Below are positions 43,097 through 52,343 of a stretch of DNA of 64,000 bases, piece by piece (position 1 is the first letter of the stretch; each line of letters opens with the position of its first letter). The notes beneath the pieces were generated by a model, which had not been told where the DNA came from, did no database searches, and was given only the letters and a program-made list of their open reading frames with translations. Source of the DNA: Kaistella soli (lineage in GTDB: Bacteria; Bacteroidota; Bacteroidia; Flavobacteriales; Weeksellaceae). Made by a program: the position numbers and the translations under genes. The stretch is from the NCBI RefSeq assembly GCF_019038595.1, contig NZ_JAHOPF010000002.1, positions 310,001-374,000 on the forward strand, in the 5' to 3' direction.

Positions 43097-43702
43097 TCAA
43101 CTGTTTTTAAGCCAAAGTTGAAGCTGGGCAATTTCAGCAGTTTGACTCGTTACGATTTCCCGGCATAAATTTAACAGCTCTTTCTGTTTTCCATATTTAA
43201 GATAAACTTTGGCCATATCTACGGCACTCTGGTGATGGGGAATCATCTGTTGAGCGTAATCCTTATCGATATCGTCATAAATTTTGATTTCCTTATTCAT
43301 CATCACTGACATTGATTGGTTGAGTTCCTTTTGAAAATTTTTGCTGTCCGCTGAAACTTCTTTATCCTCCGCGAATTTTTCCATCAATTTAATCTCCTGA
43401 TTTTGTGCAGTAATCACTTTCCGGGCAAAAGATTTCAATTCCTCATTTTTTCCTTTTTTCAGAAGCAGTTCGGACATTTCCACAGCACCTTTGTGGTGTT
43501 CGATCATCATTTTAGCGAAATCTGCATCGTTGTTTCCTGAGGGTTTATCACTGTGCATTTCATCCATCATTCCAGTCATCAGAGCGGTCATTTCATTTTT
43601 GTTCTGTGTCTGCATTGGATGTGATTCGGATGTTTTATTTTCCTTTTTATTGCAGGCCATGCTTAATAATACAAGCGATATTGTAAATAATAACTTTCTC
43701 AT
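43097..43702 (-). CDS. DUF305 lipoprotein with duplicated domain
   Basis: A 201-residue lipoprotein (SLVLLSMACNKK). The mature part carries two DUF305-type halves: the first with MMIEHHKGAVEM near residue 67, the second with QMIPHHQSAVDM near residue 150. A Met-rich stretch lies before each half (MTALMTGMMDEMHSD). DUF305 proteins bind metal through His/Met in a small helical bundle. It is separate from the island and differs from the membrane-bound DUF305 protein at 17549-18121. Its chromosomal site between lpdA and the E1 gene gives no hint about its role. Confidence 0.82.
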   Translation of the reverse strand: MRKLLFTISLVLLSMACNKKENKTSESHPMQTQNKNEMTALMTGMMDEMHSDKPSGNNDADFAKMMIEHHKGAVEMSELLLKKGKNEELKSFARKVITAQNQEIKLMEKFAEDKEVSADSKNFQKELNQSMSVMMNKEIKIYDDIDKDYAQQMIPHHQSAVDMAKVYLKYGKQKELLNLCREIVTSQTAEIAQLQLWLKNS

Positions 43703-43742
43703 AAGTCTGAAATTTCTCTTTCAGATGCAAAAACTGTGCATA

Positions 43743-43771
43743 AAAAAAGCAGACCGGAGTCTGCTTTTTTT
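43743..43771 (-). terminator. Terminator of the E1 gene
   Basis: GCAGAC and GTCTGC with flanking A and T runs form a strong stem (AAAAAGCAGAC/GTCTGCTTTTT) around CGGA. It lies 16 bp after the stop at 43787 and has a T run on each side. Confidence 0.8.
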
Positions 43772-43786
43772 GTTATTATTTAAAGA

Positions 43787-46216
43787 TTAAATCTTTGGAA
43801 ATTTTGCTGGGTTGCTCTCATTGAACATTGCATATACTTTCTCTACCATATCGTCAACACTTGGCTTGCTGAAATAATCGCCGTCACTTGCATACGCCGG
43901 TCTGTGGTTTTCTGCAGAAATCGTCAGCGGATCGGAATCCAGATATCTGAATGCTTTCTGTTTTTCAAGGATCTGCTGAAGAATGAAAGCTGAAGTTCCG
44001 CCTTCCACATCTTCGTCAATAACGACCAAACGGTTGGTTTTCTTCACACTTTTCACAATATCATGACTAAGGTCGAACGGGATTAAAGACTGAACATCTA
44101 TCACTTCCGCTGAAATTCCGATTTTTTCCAGTTCTTCTGCCGCCTCCATGACGATTCTCCATGTAGATCCGTACGTAACCAGAGTAACATCTTCACCCTC
44201 TTTCGTCACTTCAATTTTCCCTACAGGAACAGTGAATTCTCCTAAATTATCCGGCTGCTTCTCTTTCAAACGGTAACCGTTCAGACATTCGACAATAACT
44301 GCCGGTTCGTCACTTTGAAGCATAGTATTATAAAATCCTGCCGCTTTGGTTAAATTTCTTGGTACCAGCACCAAAATTCCTTTTGAAAGATTAATGATCC
44401 CTGCCATCGGAGATCCGGAGTGCCAAACACCTTCCAGTCTGTGACCGCGCGTTCTGATGATTACCGGTGCTTTTTGCCCTCCTTTTGTCCGGTACTGAAC
44501 CGTTGCCAGATCGTCGCTCATTCCCTGCAGACAGTACAGGATATAATCGAGATACTGGATTTCTGCGATCGGCCTTAAACCGCGCATTGCCATTCCGATT
44601 CCCTGTCCTAAAATAGTGGCTTCACGGATTCCGGTATCTGCGATTCTTAATTCGCCGTATTTTTCCTGAAGACCTTCCAGGCCCTGGTTTACATCACCAA
44701 TATTTCCCGTATCTTCACCGAAAACCAAAGTTTCAGGATATTTGCTGAAAATTTTATCAAAATTATTACGGACAACCACTCTACCGTCCACGGTTTCTGA
44801 ACTGTCAGAAAAAACAGGCGGTACTTCTTTTACATTAGTAGCTTTCCACTGAGACTGAGAATATAAATGGGAAGAATAATTGTCTTTTTCAACCGCATAA
44901 ATTTCGTCAAATTTGCTCTGAAGACTTTGTCTTTCAGCAGAATCCTTTCCTCGAGTCAGCAATAAAGACTTTCTCACCAAGTGGAAAATATCTCTTTTGG
45001 AAACAGAAATTATTTTACTGAATTTTTCAATTTCCGGAGCGATTTCCGGCTGAACCGTTTTTAAAGTTTCCACTAAAGGCAGCACACTGCTTTTTACATC
45101 CTGAATACTTTTCTGATAATGATCCCAGGCAGCTTTCTGTCCGTCTTTAACACGCTTTTTTGCTTCTGCTTCGATCGCTTCCAATTCTTCTGCAGTTGCA
45201 AGGAGTTCATCTTTTCCTTCAATTTCGATTGAGTAATTGAGTATCCACTCTTTAAATTTTTCTAATGCGTCGAAATCAGTTTCAAAACCTAAACGGTCAT
45301 GGTTTTTATATCTTTCATGCGAACCTGACGTGGAATGTCCCTGTGGCTGGGTAACTTCAACAACATGTACAACGACGGGAACGCTTTCAACTCTGGCAAA
45401 ATGTTCTGCTTTTGCATAAGCATCTAGAAGTGACGGATAATCCCAGGCTTTTACCTGAATGATTTCGCAACCCTGATTTTGACCTTCCGTTCTCTGGAAA
45501 CCTGAAAGCATTTCAGCAATATCCGCTTTTGCACGCTGATTATGGGTGGGAACAGAAATCCCGTAACCGTCATCCCAAATAGAAACAATCATCGGAACCT
45601 GAAGAGCACAAGCTGCATTCAGTGTTTCCCAGAAATGACCTTCAGCTGTAGATGCATCACCAATGGTACCGAAAGCGACCTCATTACCTCCGTTGGAGAA
45701 TTTTTCAGAGCCTTCAAATTTTACATCTTTATAAATTTTAGATGCCTGAGCCAATCCTAAAAGCCTCGGCATCTGTCCTGCAGTAGGTGAAATGTCAGAA
45801 GAGATATTTTTCTGCGCGATTAAGTTTTTCCAGCTTCCGTCTTCATTCAGACTTCTTGTAGCATAATGCCCGTTCATCTGTCGGCCCGCTGAGGCAGGTT
45901 CGCGCTCTACGCTGGTATCGGCATACAATTGTGCAAAAAAACTTTCCACGGTTACCGCACCAATCACCATTGCAAATGTTTGGTCCCGGTAATACCCGGA
46001 ACGGAAATCACCATCTTTAAAAACTTTTGCCATCGCAAGCTGGGGCAATTCTTTACCGTCACCGAAAATCCCAAACTTCGCCTTTCCTGTCAGCACTTCC
46101 CGTCTTCCGAGATAGGACATTTCACGGGAAATTCTTCCAAGCTTATAATCTTCTAAAACATTGTTTTTAAAATCCTGAAATGAGATTTCTTGAGTTTCTA
46201 TATAGGTTTCTTCCAT
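43787..46216 (-). CDS. 2-oxoacid dehydrogenase E1, fused alpha and beta subunits
   Basis: An 809-residue protein. The N-terminal 380 residues are an E1 alpha subunit with the TPP/Mg motif GDASTAEGHFWETLNAACA and the following DDGYGISVPT. The C-terminal 330 residues are an E1 beta subunit with VFGEDTGN, ADTGIREATILGQGIGMAMRG, the R/H pair in RTRGHRLEG, and DEDVEGGTSAF. A linker region of about 100 residues joins them. It decarboxylates a 2-oxoacid, most likely a branched-chain oxoacid by its E1-alpha motifs, and passes the acyl group to an E2. Fused E1 is common in Bacteroidetes. No E2 gene is in the window. Confidence 0.9.
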   Translation of the reverse strand: MEETYIETQEISFQDFKNNVLEDYKLGRISREMSYLGRREVLTGKAKFGIFGDGKELPQLAMAKVFKDGDFRSGYYRDQTFAMVIGAVTVESFFAQLYADTSVEREPASAGRQMNGHYATRSLNEDGSWKNLIAQKNISSDISPTAGQMPRLLGLAQASKIYKDVKFEGSEKFSNGGNEVAFGTIGDASTAEGHFWETLNAACALQVPMIVSIWDDGYGISVPTHNQRAKADIAEMLSGFQRTEGQNQGCEIIQVKAWDYPSLLDAYAKAEHFARVESVPVVVHVVEVTQPQGHSTSGSHERYKNHDRLGFETDFDALEKFKEWILNYSIEIEGKDELLATAEELEAIEAEAKKRVKDGQKAAWDHYQKSIQDVKSSVLPLVETLKTVQPEIAPEIEKFSKIISVSKRDIFHLVRKSLLLTRGKDSAERQSLQSKFDEIYAVEKDNYSSHLYSQSQWKATNVKEVPPVFSDSSETVDGRVVVRNNFDKIFSKYPETLVFGEDTGNIGDVNQGLEGLQEKYGELRIADTGIREATILGQGIGMAMRGLRPIAEIQYLDYILYCLQGMSDDLATVQYRTKGGQKAPVIIRTRGHRLEGVWHSGSPMAGIINLSKGILVLVPRNLTKAAGFYNTMLQSDEPAVIVECLNGYRLKEKQPDNLGEFTVPVGKIEVTKEGEDVTLVTYGSTWRIVMEAAEELEKIGISAEVIDVQSLIPFDLSHDIVKSVKKTNRLVVIDEDVEGGTSAFILQQILEKQKAFRYLDSDPLTISAENHRPAYASDGDYFSKPSVDDMVEKVYAMFNESNPAKFPKI

Positions 46217-46232
46217 AACAAGTGGTATTTTA

Positions 46233-46240
46233 CAAAGATA
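46233..46240 (-). promoter_or_regulatory. Promoter -7 box of the E1 gene
   Basis: On the minus strand TATCTTTG (46240 to 46233) matches TAnnTTTG, 17 nt upstream of the ATG at 46216. Confidence 0.65.
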
Positions 46241-46299
46241 CGAAAATAAGGAAACTTAATATAACACCAAACAACAAAGCTGTTATTTTGGTGTATCTA

Positions 46300-46333
46300 T
46301 AAAAAGGCCCTTCCGCGAATATACCGCGGAAGG
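46300..46333 (-). terminator. Terminator after the small lipoprotein gene
   Basis: CCTTCCGCG (46309-46317) and CGCGGAAGG (46325-46333) pair with a 7-nt loop. A five-A run at 46301-46305 gives T residues on the minus strand. It lies 42 bp after the stop at 46375. Confidence 0.7.
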
Positions 46334-46374
46334 ACCAAACACAAATGATGAAAAAAAATATTTAGTTTAAGGGG

Positions 46375-46605
46375 TTACTTTTTTGGTGGAGGTAAGATTT
46401 CTCCGTCAACTTCACTTATAGGAGCAGTTGGCTGTTCTATTTCTAAAGCGTCAGTTGCATTTTTACCTGACAGGTTATTGGAAGAATCCTGTACTTTTTG
46501 TAATGTTGCCATTTCCTCCGGTGACATTACATCGTCTGACTGTCTGCAAGATTGTACTGTTAATATAGTAATAACTGCTGCTGCGATAAAGGCTGATTTT
46601 TTCAT
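46375..46605 (-). CDS. Small secreted lipoprotein of unknown function
   Basis: A 76-residue protein with a lipoprotein signal (ITILTVQSCRQ). The mature part is acidic and Ser/Asn/Pro-rich (MSPEEMATLQKV, IEQPTAPISEVDGEILPPPKK) and looks largely disordered. I recognise no family. A TAnnTTTG box 16 nt upstream and a terminator downstream make it a complete transcription unit by itself, which supports it as a real gene. It lies divergently next to a membrane-bound regulator gene. Confidence 0.7.
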   Translation of the reverse strand: MKKSAFIAAAVITILTVQSCRQSDDVMSPEEMATLQKVQDSSNNLSGKNATDALEIEQPTAPISEVDGEILPPPKK

Positions 46606-46620
46606 ATGTTTATTTTTTTA

Positions 46621-46628
46621 CAAATGTA
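46621..46628 (-). promoter_or_regulatory. Promoter -7 box of the small lipoprotein gene
   Basis: On the minus strand TACATTTG (46628 to 46621) matches TAnnTTTG, 16 nt upstream of the ATG at 46605. Confidence 0.65.
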
Positions 46629-46791
46629 TCGCGGCTGACCCATACACCGCAAAAAAAACAACCGTTAGTTTATAAAAAATCACAAGCATATTGTAAAATC
46701 TATGCTGTTTTTTTAAAAAAATTGCAGTAATATTGTAAAATAAATGGTGAAAAATATCTTATATCCTTATTAACCAATTTATTAGGGCTTT

Positions 46792-48531
46792 ATGCAGTTG
46801 AAATTTTTAACATCGCTTTTTTTTATCTTTTTCCTGTTTTTTTTTACAAATCTGCGTGCCCAAAGCTCAGCAATTGCCAATTTGAGCAATGAAGAAATAG
46901 AAAAAAAGATAGATTACTACAGTAATGATCATACTAAAGCATGGGAGCTGATTAATTTATATATTAAAAAATCAAAAAAAGAGAAAAATAATGAAGCACT
47001 GTTCTATGCTTACCGTTATGCAAGCATGAGCAGCACTTATCCTTCAAACATAAATTATGCAGACAGTGCATTAGTTATCGCCAAAAAGGCAAATGTTAAA
47101 AAGATTCTGCTTGATGGCTATCTTAACCGTGGGAACATCAATATGGCCGAGGAATTTTATCAAAAAGCCCTTGATGATATTTTGATTGCCAATAAACTTT
47201 CACAGGAATATGGGAATGAATACATCTTCAACAAAACAATTTACATCATCGCCCAAAACAAAATATATCTCGGGCAATATGAAGATGCGAAGAAAGAGTT
47301 GGTTATATGTCTGAAATTTTTTAAGGACAATCTGCAGAAACAGACATCATTGGGAAAAAACTACCAGATGTATTATGTCTACTCTTTAATGAGTCTTATC
47401 GATTCAAATACAAAACTTGGGCAGTTTAGTGAGAATAAAGCACTATTAAAAGAGGCTTTTGATTATCTTCAGGAAAATAAACTACCGCAATATGTCCCAT
47501 ACTTTATTTCGTCTGAAGGCACTAACGCATATTATTCGAAAGATTACCAAACTGCAATCTCCAAATTATCTGAAGCCATCAGACTTTACAATGATCAGTG
47601 GGAACATAATACAGAAGTTTTCTACCTTGGACTTTCTTACTGGAATATCGGCAAAAAGACTTTAGCTATTAAATATCTGGAGGAAATTGATAAACATTAC
47701 AATAAAACTAAAAAACTCGATCCCCAGTTCCGGTCTGCCTATGAGATTTTAATTAAATATTACCATTCTATCGGCGATACCCAGAAGCAGCTTGAATATA
47801 TTAATAAACTGATGTTCCTTGACCGGTCTTATGAAAAAAACTTCAAATATCTGTATCAAAGGATTGTAAAAGAATATGACACCACAAAACTGATCGCTGA
47901 AAAAAACAGAATTGAAAATACACTGGAAAATCAAAGAACTGTTTTCCTAACGGTATCGAGCTTACTCGTACTTGGGTTTCTGATTTTCGGTTTCCGCATT
48001 TATCGCGAAAAACAGAATTACAAAAAGAGGTTTGAAGAGATTATTGCCAGACAGAACAAAATACATCCGGCACAGGAAAACCTTATTACCGATCCGGCTG
48101 AGACGGAGTACAAACAGACTTTCGATTATGATTATTATAATAAAATCCCCGGACTCAACCCTATTTTTGTTGAAAACATCTTAAAGCAGCTTGAAATTTT
48201 TGAAAGCGAGAATAAATTTCTTGATCCGCAGATTTCCCAAAAAATGCTGAGTGAGGAACTCGGCACCAACTCTACTTACTTTTCCAAAATTATCAATTCC
48301 TATAAAGGAAAGAATTTCACACTCTATATAAATGATCTCCGGTTGGATTATATTATTGACCATCTCAAAAATGATGTAAAATATATCAATATGGATGTAA
48401 AAGAATTGGCCAGTATCTCCGGGTTCTCCAGTACTGAAAACTTTTCAGATAATTTCCGCAGAAAATTTGATTTAAAACCCTCCGTATTTATTAAAATGAT
48501 GAAAAATAATTACAAACCGGATTCTGTTTAA
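46792..48531 (+). CDS. Membrane-spanning TPR regulator with AraC-type DNA-binding domain
   Basis: A 579-residue protein. A signal peptide (to about residue 24) leads to a periplasmic helical region of tetratricopeptide-like repeats (about 30-370; YQKALDDILIANKLS, AKKELVICLKFF, YQTAISKLSEAIRLY). One membrane helix follows (TVFLTVSSLLVLGFLIFGFRI, about 387-407). The cytoplasmic part ends in an AraC-type double HTH (MLSEELGTNSTYFSKIIN and VKELASISGFSSTENFSDNFRRKF). It should sense a periplasmic or envelope cue and act directly on DNA. Such proteins are numerous in Chryseobacterium and relatives. It lies divergent to the small lipoprotein gene, so regulation of that gene is possible. Confidence 0.88.
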   Translation: MQLKFLTSLFFIFFLFFFTNLRAQSSAIANLSNEEIEKKIDYYSNDHTKAWELINLYIKKSKKEKNNEALFYAYRYASMSSTYPSNINYADSALVIAKKANVKKILLDGYLNRGNINMAEEFYQKALDDILIANKLSQEYGNEYIFNKTIYIIAQNKIYLGQYEDAKKELVICLKFFKDNLQKQTSLGKNYQMYYVYSLMSLIDSNTKLGQFSENKALLKEAFDYLQENKLPQYVPYFISSEGTNAYYSKDYQTAISKLSEAIRLYNDQWEHNTEVFYLGLSYWNIGKKTLAIKYLEEIDKHYNKTKKLDPQFRSAYEILIKYYHSIGDTQKQLEYINKLMFLDRSYEKNFKYLYQRIVKEYDTTKLIAEKNRIENTLENQRTVFLTVSSLLVLGFLIFGFRIYREKQNYKKRFEEIIARQNKIHPAQENLITDPAETEYKQTFDYDYYNKIPGLNPIFVENILKQLEIFESENKFLDPQISQKMLSEELGTNSTYFSKIINSYKGKNFTLYINDLRLDYIIDHLKNDVKYINMDVKELASISGFSSTENFSDNFRRKFDLKPSVFIKMMKNNYKPDSV

Positions 48532-48568
48532 AAATCTTACTGTTAATTTATTGTTTTAATCACATAAA

Positions 48569-48595
48569 AAATCGGAGCCTAATTGGCTCCGATTT
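48569..48595. terminator. Bidirectional terminator between convergent genes
   Basis: AAATCGGAGCC (48569-48579) and GGCTCCGATTT (48585-48595) form an 11-bp perfect stem with a 5-nt loop. It lies between the plus-strand regulator gene and the minus-strand DUF2007 gene and has A/T runs on both sides. Confidence 0.8.
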
Positions 48596-48624
48596 CTGTA
48601 AAACGTAAAATTTAAATTATGAAT

Positions 48625-48882
48625 TTAATTTTTAAGGTTAGTATTAAAGTCTAGATCTGTTTCCTTTATATAAGCATCAATAATATCAAATGCTTTCTGT
48701 TCATCCTGCAGATTCACCATCAGTCTTATCGTGTTTGCAGTGGGGGTTGTCGTAAAAGACATGTATTTGTCGTTTAAAAAACTGGTCACATCCTGAGCAT
48801 CCAGTTTAGACTTTATCAATTGAATTTCAGATGGGTTTTCACTTTCAAAAACGGACACTCTTGTTTCTCTTTCCATATTCAT
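48625..48882 (-). CDS. DUF2007 family protein (putative signal-transducing)
   Basis: An 85-residue cytoplasmic protein with the DUF2007 pattern: VSVFESENPSEIQLIKSKLDAQDVTSFL near the start, then a beta-strand/helix with LMVNLQDEQKAFDIIDAYIKE. The fold resembles the GlnB/ACT-like ferredoxin fold. The family is often described as putative signal transducers, with no proven role. It stands alone, behind a bidirectional terminator, about 120 bp from the lysine aminotransferase gene, with the same orientation. Confidence 0.82.
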   Translation of the reverse strand: MNMERETRVSVFESENPSEIQLIKSKLDAQDVTSFLNDKYMSFTTTPTANTIRLMVNLQDEQKAFDIIDAYIKETDLDFNTNLKN

Positions 48883-49002
48883 TTCGGTTTTGAGTTTTAA
48901 AATTACTAAATATTTACCGAAAATATCTGTTAACTTTTCATAAAATTTACAAGATATTAATCACCATTAAAATTTCTCAAATCCAGGCGCACAAAACTTC
49001 AG

Positions 49003-50337
49003 TTAAATATGACTGATACCCCGGGCAATTTTATCCAGAGCGATTTGAATTTCTTCCTTTGTAACGTTAAGATGTGGACGGAAACGGATGGATTGGTCTC
49101 CGCACGCAAGAATAATTAACCCGTCATCGTACAGCACCTCACGCATTTTATCGCGGGCAGCTCCACTCGGCAAATCGATCGCACACATTAATCCTCTTCC
49201 TCTGGCGTTTGAAATCTTGTCAGGAAATTGCTGCTGTAATTTTTGAAGACCTTCGAGAAGATATTCGCCTACGATTCTTGCATTTTCAACCAGGTTTTCT
49301 TTTTCTATTACTTCCAAAACCAACTGAAAACGAAGCATATCAATAAAATTACCTCCGAATGTGGAATTAATTCTTGAACTTTCTCTGAACACATTTTGAG
49401 GAATTTCATCAAATTTTTCTTTATTTGCTAAAACCCCGCAAACCTGTGCTTTTTTTCCGAAGGAAATAATATCAGGTTTGGCTGTAAAATGCTCGAAAGC
49501 CCACATTTTTCCGGTAATTCCGATGCCTGTTTGAACTTCGTCAAAAATTAACAGAATTTCGTTTTCGTCGCAGATATTCCTCAATCCTACCAAAAACTCG
49601 TCACGGAAATGGTTATCACCACCTTCAGCCTGGATAGGTTCAATAATGATACATGCCACCTTATTTGGATTTGAAAGAATTGCTTCCTGGATATGAAGCA
49701 AAGCCAGCTGTTCATTTTTAATGGTTTCCTCTAAATTCTCTTCAGTAATTGGGAAATTTAAGTGTGGATTGATGATTCTGGGCCAGTCGAATTTTGGGAA
49801 ATACTGATACTTTCGAGGATCTGAAGTATTGGTTAAACTCAAAGTATAACCGCTTCTACCGTGAAACGCCTGTTGGAAATGAATACAGATTCCTGCTTCC
49901 AGATCTAAACCTTTTTCAAAATTTTTGCGGGTTTTCCAGTCAAAACAGGCTTTCATTGCATTTTCGACGCCCATTGTTCCGCCCTCAATGAAAAAAGCAT
50001 ACTGCAGTTCTTTCGGAATGGCTACTCTTTCAAAAACCTCCATAAAGTCAGCAAATTCCTGAGAATATACGTCAGCTAAAGTTGGTTTGTTGACCGCCAT
50101 TTTTCCCAGCCATGCCGATCTTTCCATTAAATAAGGATGATTGTAGCCGATCGATGCTGAGCCGAACATGGAAAACATATCGAGAAATTCTTTGCCGGTA
50201 TTTCGGTCATGAATCCAGGTTCCGTGGGATTTTTCGATATCCATCACGAAATCGAAACCATCAGCAAGCAAGTGTCTGCCTAGGATTTCTTTTACTTTAT
50301 TTGTAGTCTGAGGGTGAGAAGCAATTGCGTCGTTCAT
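49003..50337 (-). CDS. lat: L-lysine 6-transaminase
   Basis: A 444-residue PLP aminotransferase of class III. It moves the epsilon-amino group of L-lysine to 2-oxoglutarate, giving 2-aminoadipate semialdehyde. The specific match to Lat proteins is in HGTWIHDRNTGKEFLDMFSMFGS, EGGTMGVENAMKACFDWK, IIEPIQAEGGDNHF and DEVQTGIGITGKMW. The Schiff-base Lys is in IISFGKKAQVC. It lies next to the aldehyde dehydrogenase gene, 103 bp away with a weak hairpin between. Together the two form the aminoadipate route of lysine catabolism. Confidence 0.93.
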   Translation of the reverse strand: MNDAIASHPQTTNKVKEILGRHLLADGFDFVMDIEKSHGTWIHDRNTGKEFLDMFSMFGSASIGYNHPYLMERSAWLGKMAVNKPTLADVYSQEFADFMEVFERVAIPKELQYAFFIEGGTMGVENAMKACFDWKTRKNFEKGLDLEAGICIHFQQAFHGRSGYTLSLTNTSDPRKYQYFPKFDWPRIINPHLNFPITEENLEETIKNEQLALLHIQEAILSNPNKVACIIIEPIQAEGGDNHFRDEFLVGLRNICDENEILLIFDEVQTGIGITGKMWAFEHFTAKPDIISFGKKAQVCGVLANKEKFDEIPQNVFRESSRINSTFGGNFIDMLRFQLVLEVIEKENLVENARIVGEYLLEGLQKLQQQFPDKISNARGRGLMCAIDLPSGAARDKMREVLYDDGLIILACGDQSIRFRPHLNVTKEEIQIALDKIARGISHI

Positions 50338-50374
50338 ATATTTTGTTTAAGATTTGAGGATTAAAGTTTTATAA

Positions 50375-50407
50375 AATCCTGTCCGAATTTTAAAGTCCGA
50401 CAGGATT
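50375..50407 (-). terminator. Hairpin between amaB and lat
   Basis: AATCCTGTC (50375-50383) and GACAGGATT (50399-50407) form a 9-bp perfect stem. On the minus strand it is followed by only four T. It may act as a partial terminator between the two lysine catabolism genes. Confidence 0.5.
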
Positions 50408-50440
50408 ATTTAATTTTAGAAATTACATCAGGAAAACATT

Positions 50441-51991
50441 TTACAAATCAAATTTAATTCCCTGTGCCAGAGGCAGACTTGCAGTATAATTAATAGTATT
50501 GGTCTGTCTCCTCATGTAGTATTTCCATGCGTCTGAACCTGATTCGCGACCACCCCCGGTTTCTTTTTCGCCGCCGAAAGCACCACCGATTTCCGCACCG
50601 GAAGTACCGATATTCACATTGGCAATTCCACAGTCGGAACCGGCCTGTGAAAGGAAAAGTTCTGCTTCGCGAAGATTTTGGGTCATAATTGCTGAACTCA
50701 GTCCTTGCGGAACATCATTCTGCATATCGATCGCCTCTTCAAGATTTTTATATTTCATGATATAAAGAATCGGGGCAAAAGTTTCGTGCTGAACAATTTT
50801 GAAAGAATTTTCCACTTCTGCAATGCACGGTTTTACGTAACATCCTGACCCATATTTTTCTCCGTCAAGAACACCGCCTTCAACCACAAATTTCCCGCCT
50901 TCCGCTTTACATTTCTCGATAGAATCCAAATACTGTTTTACCGCATCTTTGTCAATCACAGGACCTACATGATTATTTTCGTCCAAAGGATTTCCAATTT
51001 TTAATTGACCATAAGCTTTTACCAAACGGTTTTTCACTTCGTCATAAACAGATTCATGAATAATTAAACGTCGTGTTGAAGTACATCTTTGGCCAGCAGT
51101 TCCCACGGCACCGAAAACTGCACCGATAATGGACATATCCAGATCTGCATTTTCAGTGATGATAATCGAATTGTTTCCGCCAAGCTCAAGAATTGATTTT
51201 CCGAATCTTTCCGCTACGGTTTTCCCAACAATACGTCCGACTCTTGTAGAACCGGTAAAGGAAACTAACGCTACATTTTTATCGTTTACCAGCTGCTCGC
51301 CAATTTTATGGTCGCCTACAATCATTGTAGAAATTCCTTCCGGAAGGTTATTTTCTTTTAAAACCTGAGCAATGATATTCTGGCAGGCAATACCGCAAAG
51401 CGGAGTTTTTTCTGATGGCTTCCAGATGGTTACGTTTCCGCAAATCCACGATAAAGCAGTATTCCAAGACCAAACTGCAACCGGAAAATTGAAGGCAGAG
51501 ATAATTCCTACCACTCCCAGCGGATGATACTGCTCGTACATGCGGTGGCCAGGTCTTTCGGAATGCATCGTAAAACCGTGAAGCTGCCGCGAAAGTCCTA
51601 CTGCGAAATCACAGATATCGATCATTTCCTGAACTTCGCCCAGACCTTCCTGCAAGGATTTTCCCATTTCATAGGAAACCAGCTTCCCCAGATCATCTTT
51701 ATATTCACGGAGTTTCTGCCCAAACTGACGTACCAGTTCTCCCCTTTTCGGGGACGGAATCATCCGGAATTCTTTAAAAGCTGATTTTGCCGTTTCGATA
51801 ACGGTATTGTAATCTTCTGAACTTGCTGTCTGTATTTTTGCGATCAACTGGCCGTCGGTTGGGGAATAGCTTTCAAGCAAATCGCCGTTACCAAAGTAAT
51901 TACCGCCAGATGAAACTCCTTTATTTTCTTTTGAGATTCCTAAATTTCTAAGTGTTTTTTCAATTCCGAAAACATCGGTTTTTGTAGACAT
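50441..51991 (-). CDS. amaB: Aldehyde dehydrogenase (aminoadipate semialdehyde type)
   Basis: A 516-residue ALDH. It matches the ALDH7 group ([51 protein letters not shown]). The catalytic Cys is in [13 protein letters not shown] and the Glu in ELGGNNSII. It oxidises 2-aminoadipate semialdehyde to 2-aminoadipate with NAD(P)+. The direct neighbour lat makes this substrate, so the pair gives the job. Related ALDH7 enzymes can act on other aldehydes, so the assignment is context-based. The 5' side has a poor promoter match. Confidence 0.9.
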   Translation of the reverse strand: MSTKTDVFGIEKTLRNLGISKENKGVSSGGNYFGNGDLLESYSPTDGQLIAKIQTASSEDYNTVIETAKSAFKEFRMIPSPKRGELVRQFGQKLREYKDDLGKLVSYEMGKSLQEGLGEVQEMIDICDFAVGLSRQLHGFTMHSERPGHRMYEQYHPLGVVGIISAFNFPVAVWSWNTALSWICGNVTIWKPSEKTPLCGIACQNIIAQVLKENNLPEGISTMIVGDHKIGEQLVNDKNVALVSFTGSTRVGRIVGKTVAERFGKSILELGGNNSIIITENADLDMSIIGAVFGAVGTAGQRCTSTRRLIIHESVYDEVKNRLVKAYGQLKIGNPLDENNHVGPVIDKDAVKQYLDSIEKCKAEGGKFVVEGGVLDGEKYGSGCYVKPCIAEVENSFKIVQHETFAPILYIMKYKNLEEAIDMQNDVPQGLSSAIMTQNLREAELFLSQAGSDCGIANVNIGTSGAEIGGAFGGEKETGGGRESGSDAWKYYMRRQTNTINYTASLPLAQGIKFDL

Positions 51992-52159
51992 ATATTTAAA
52001 TTTGAGTTGAGTTTAAAGATATGAATTTTAGGCAAATCTGGAAAACTTCTAGAATTAATTAAAATAAATCATGTTATCACAAGCTTTTTAATGGATATGT
52101 CACTTGATTGGGAAATAGTGTGTTGATCTGATATTCAATTTAGATTAAAAATAAATAAG

Positions 52160-52167
52160 TAATTTTG
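52160..52167 (+). promoter_or_regulatory. Promoter -7 box of the small membrane protein gene
   Basis: TAATTTTG matches TAnnTTTG, 14 nt upstream of the ATG at 52182. Together with the ATG it supports the short gene below as real. Confidence 0.55.
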
Positions 52168-52181
52168 GCAAAAGTATAGCA

Positions 52182-52343
52182 ATGGAAAATAAACAGCCGG
52201 AAAACGACAGAAACGGGAAAATGAAAATGTGGTTCAAACGCGTAGGAGTAGGCGGTTTGATATTTTTTACGCTTAAAGGAATTGCGTGGCTTTTTATTTT
52301 TTATTTCGGGGCTGAAATGTTTCAGGATTGTTCAGGAAATTAA
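52182..52343 (+). CDS. Small single-pass membrane protein (53 residues)
   Basis: This short gene begins with ATG at 52182 and ends at the TAA at 52341-52343. The protein starts MENKQPENDRNGKMKMWFKR, then has one membrane helix (about residues 21-43, with GVGGLIFFTLKGIAWLFIFY), and ends in FQDCSGN. The basic-before-hydrophobic order suggests the N-terminus stays inside. It has a promoter box 14 nt upstream. Its last 4 bp overlap the convergent GNAT gene. I recognise no family, but small proteins of this size and build are conserved in the group. Function unknown. Confidence 0.65.
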   Translation: MENKQPENDRNGKMKMWFKRVGVGGLIFFTLKGIAWLFIFYFGAEMFQDCSGN

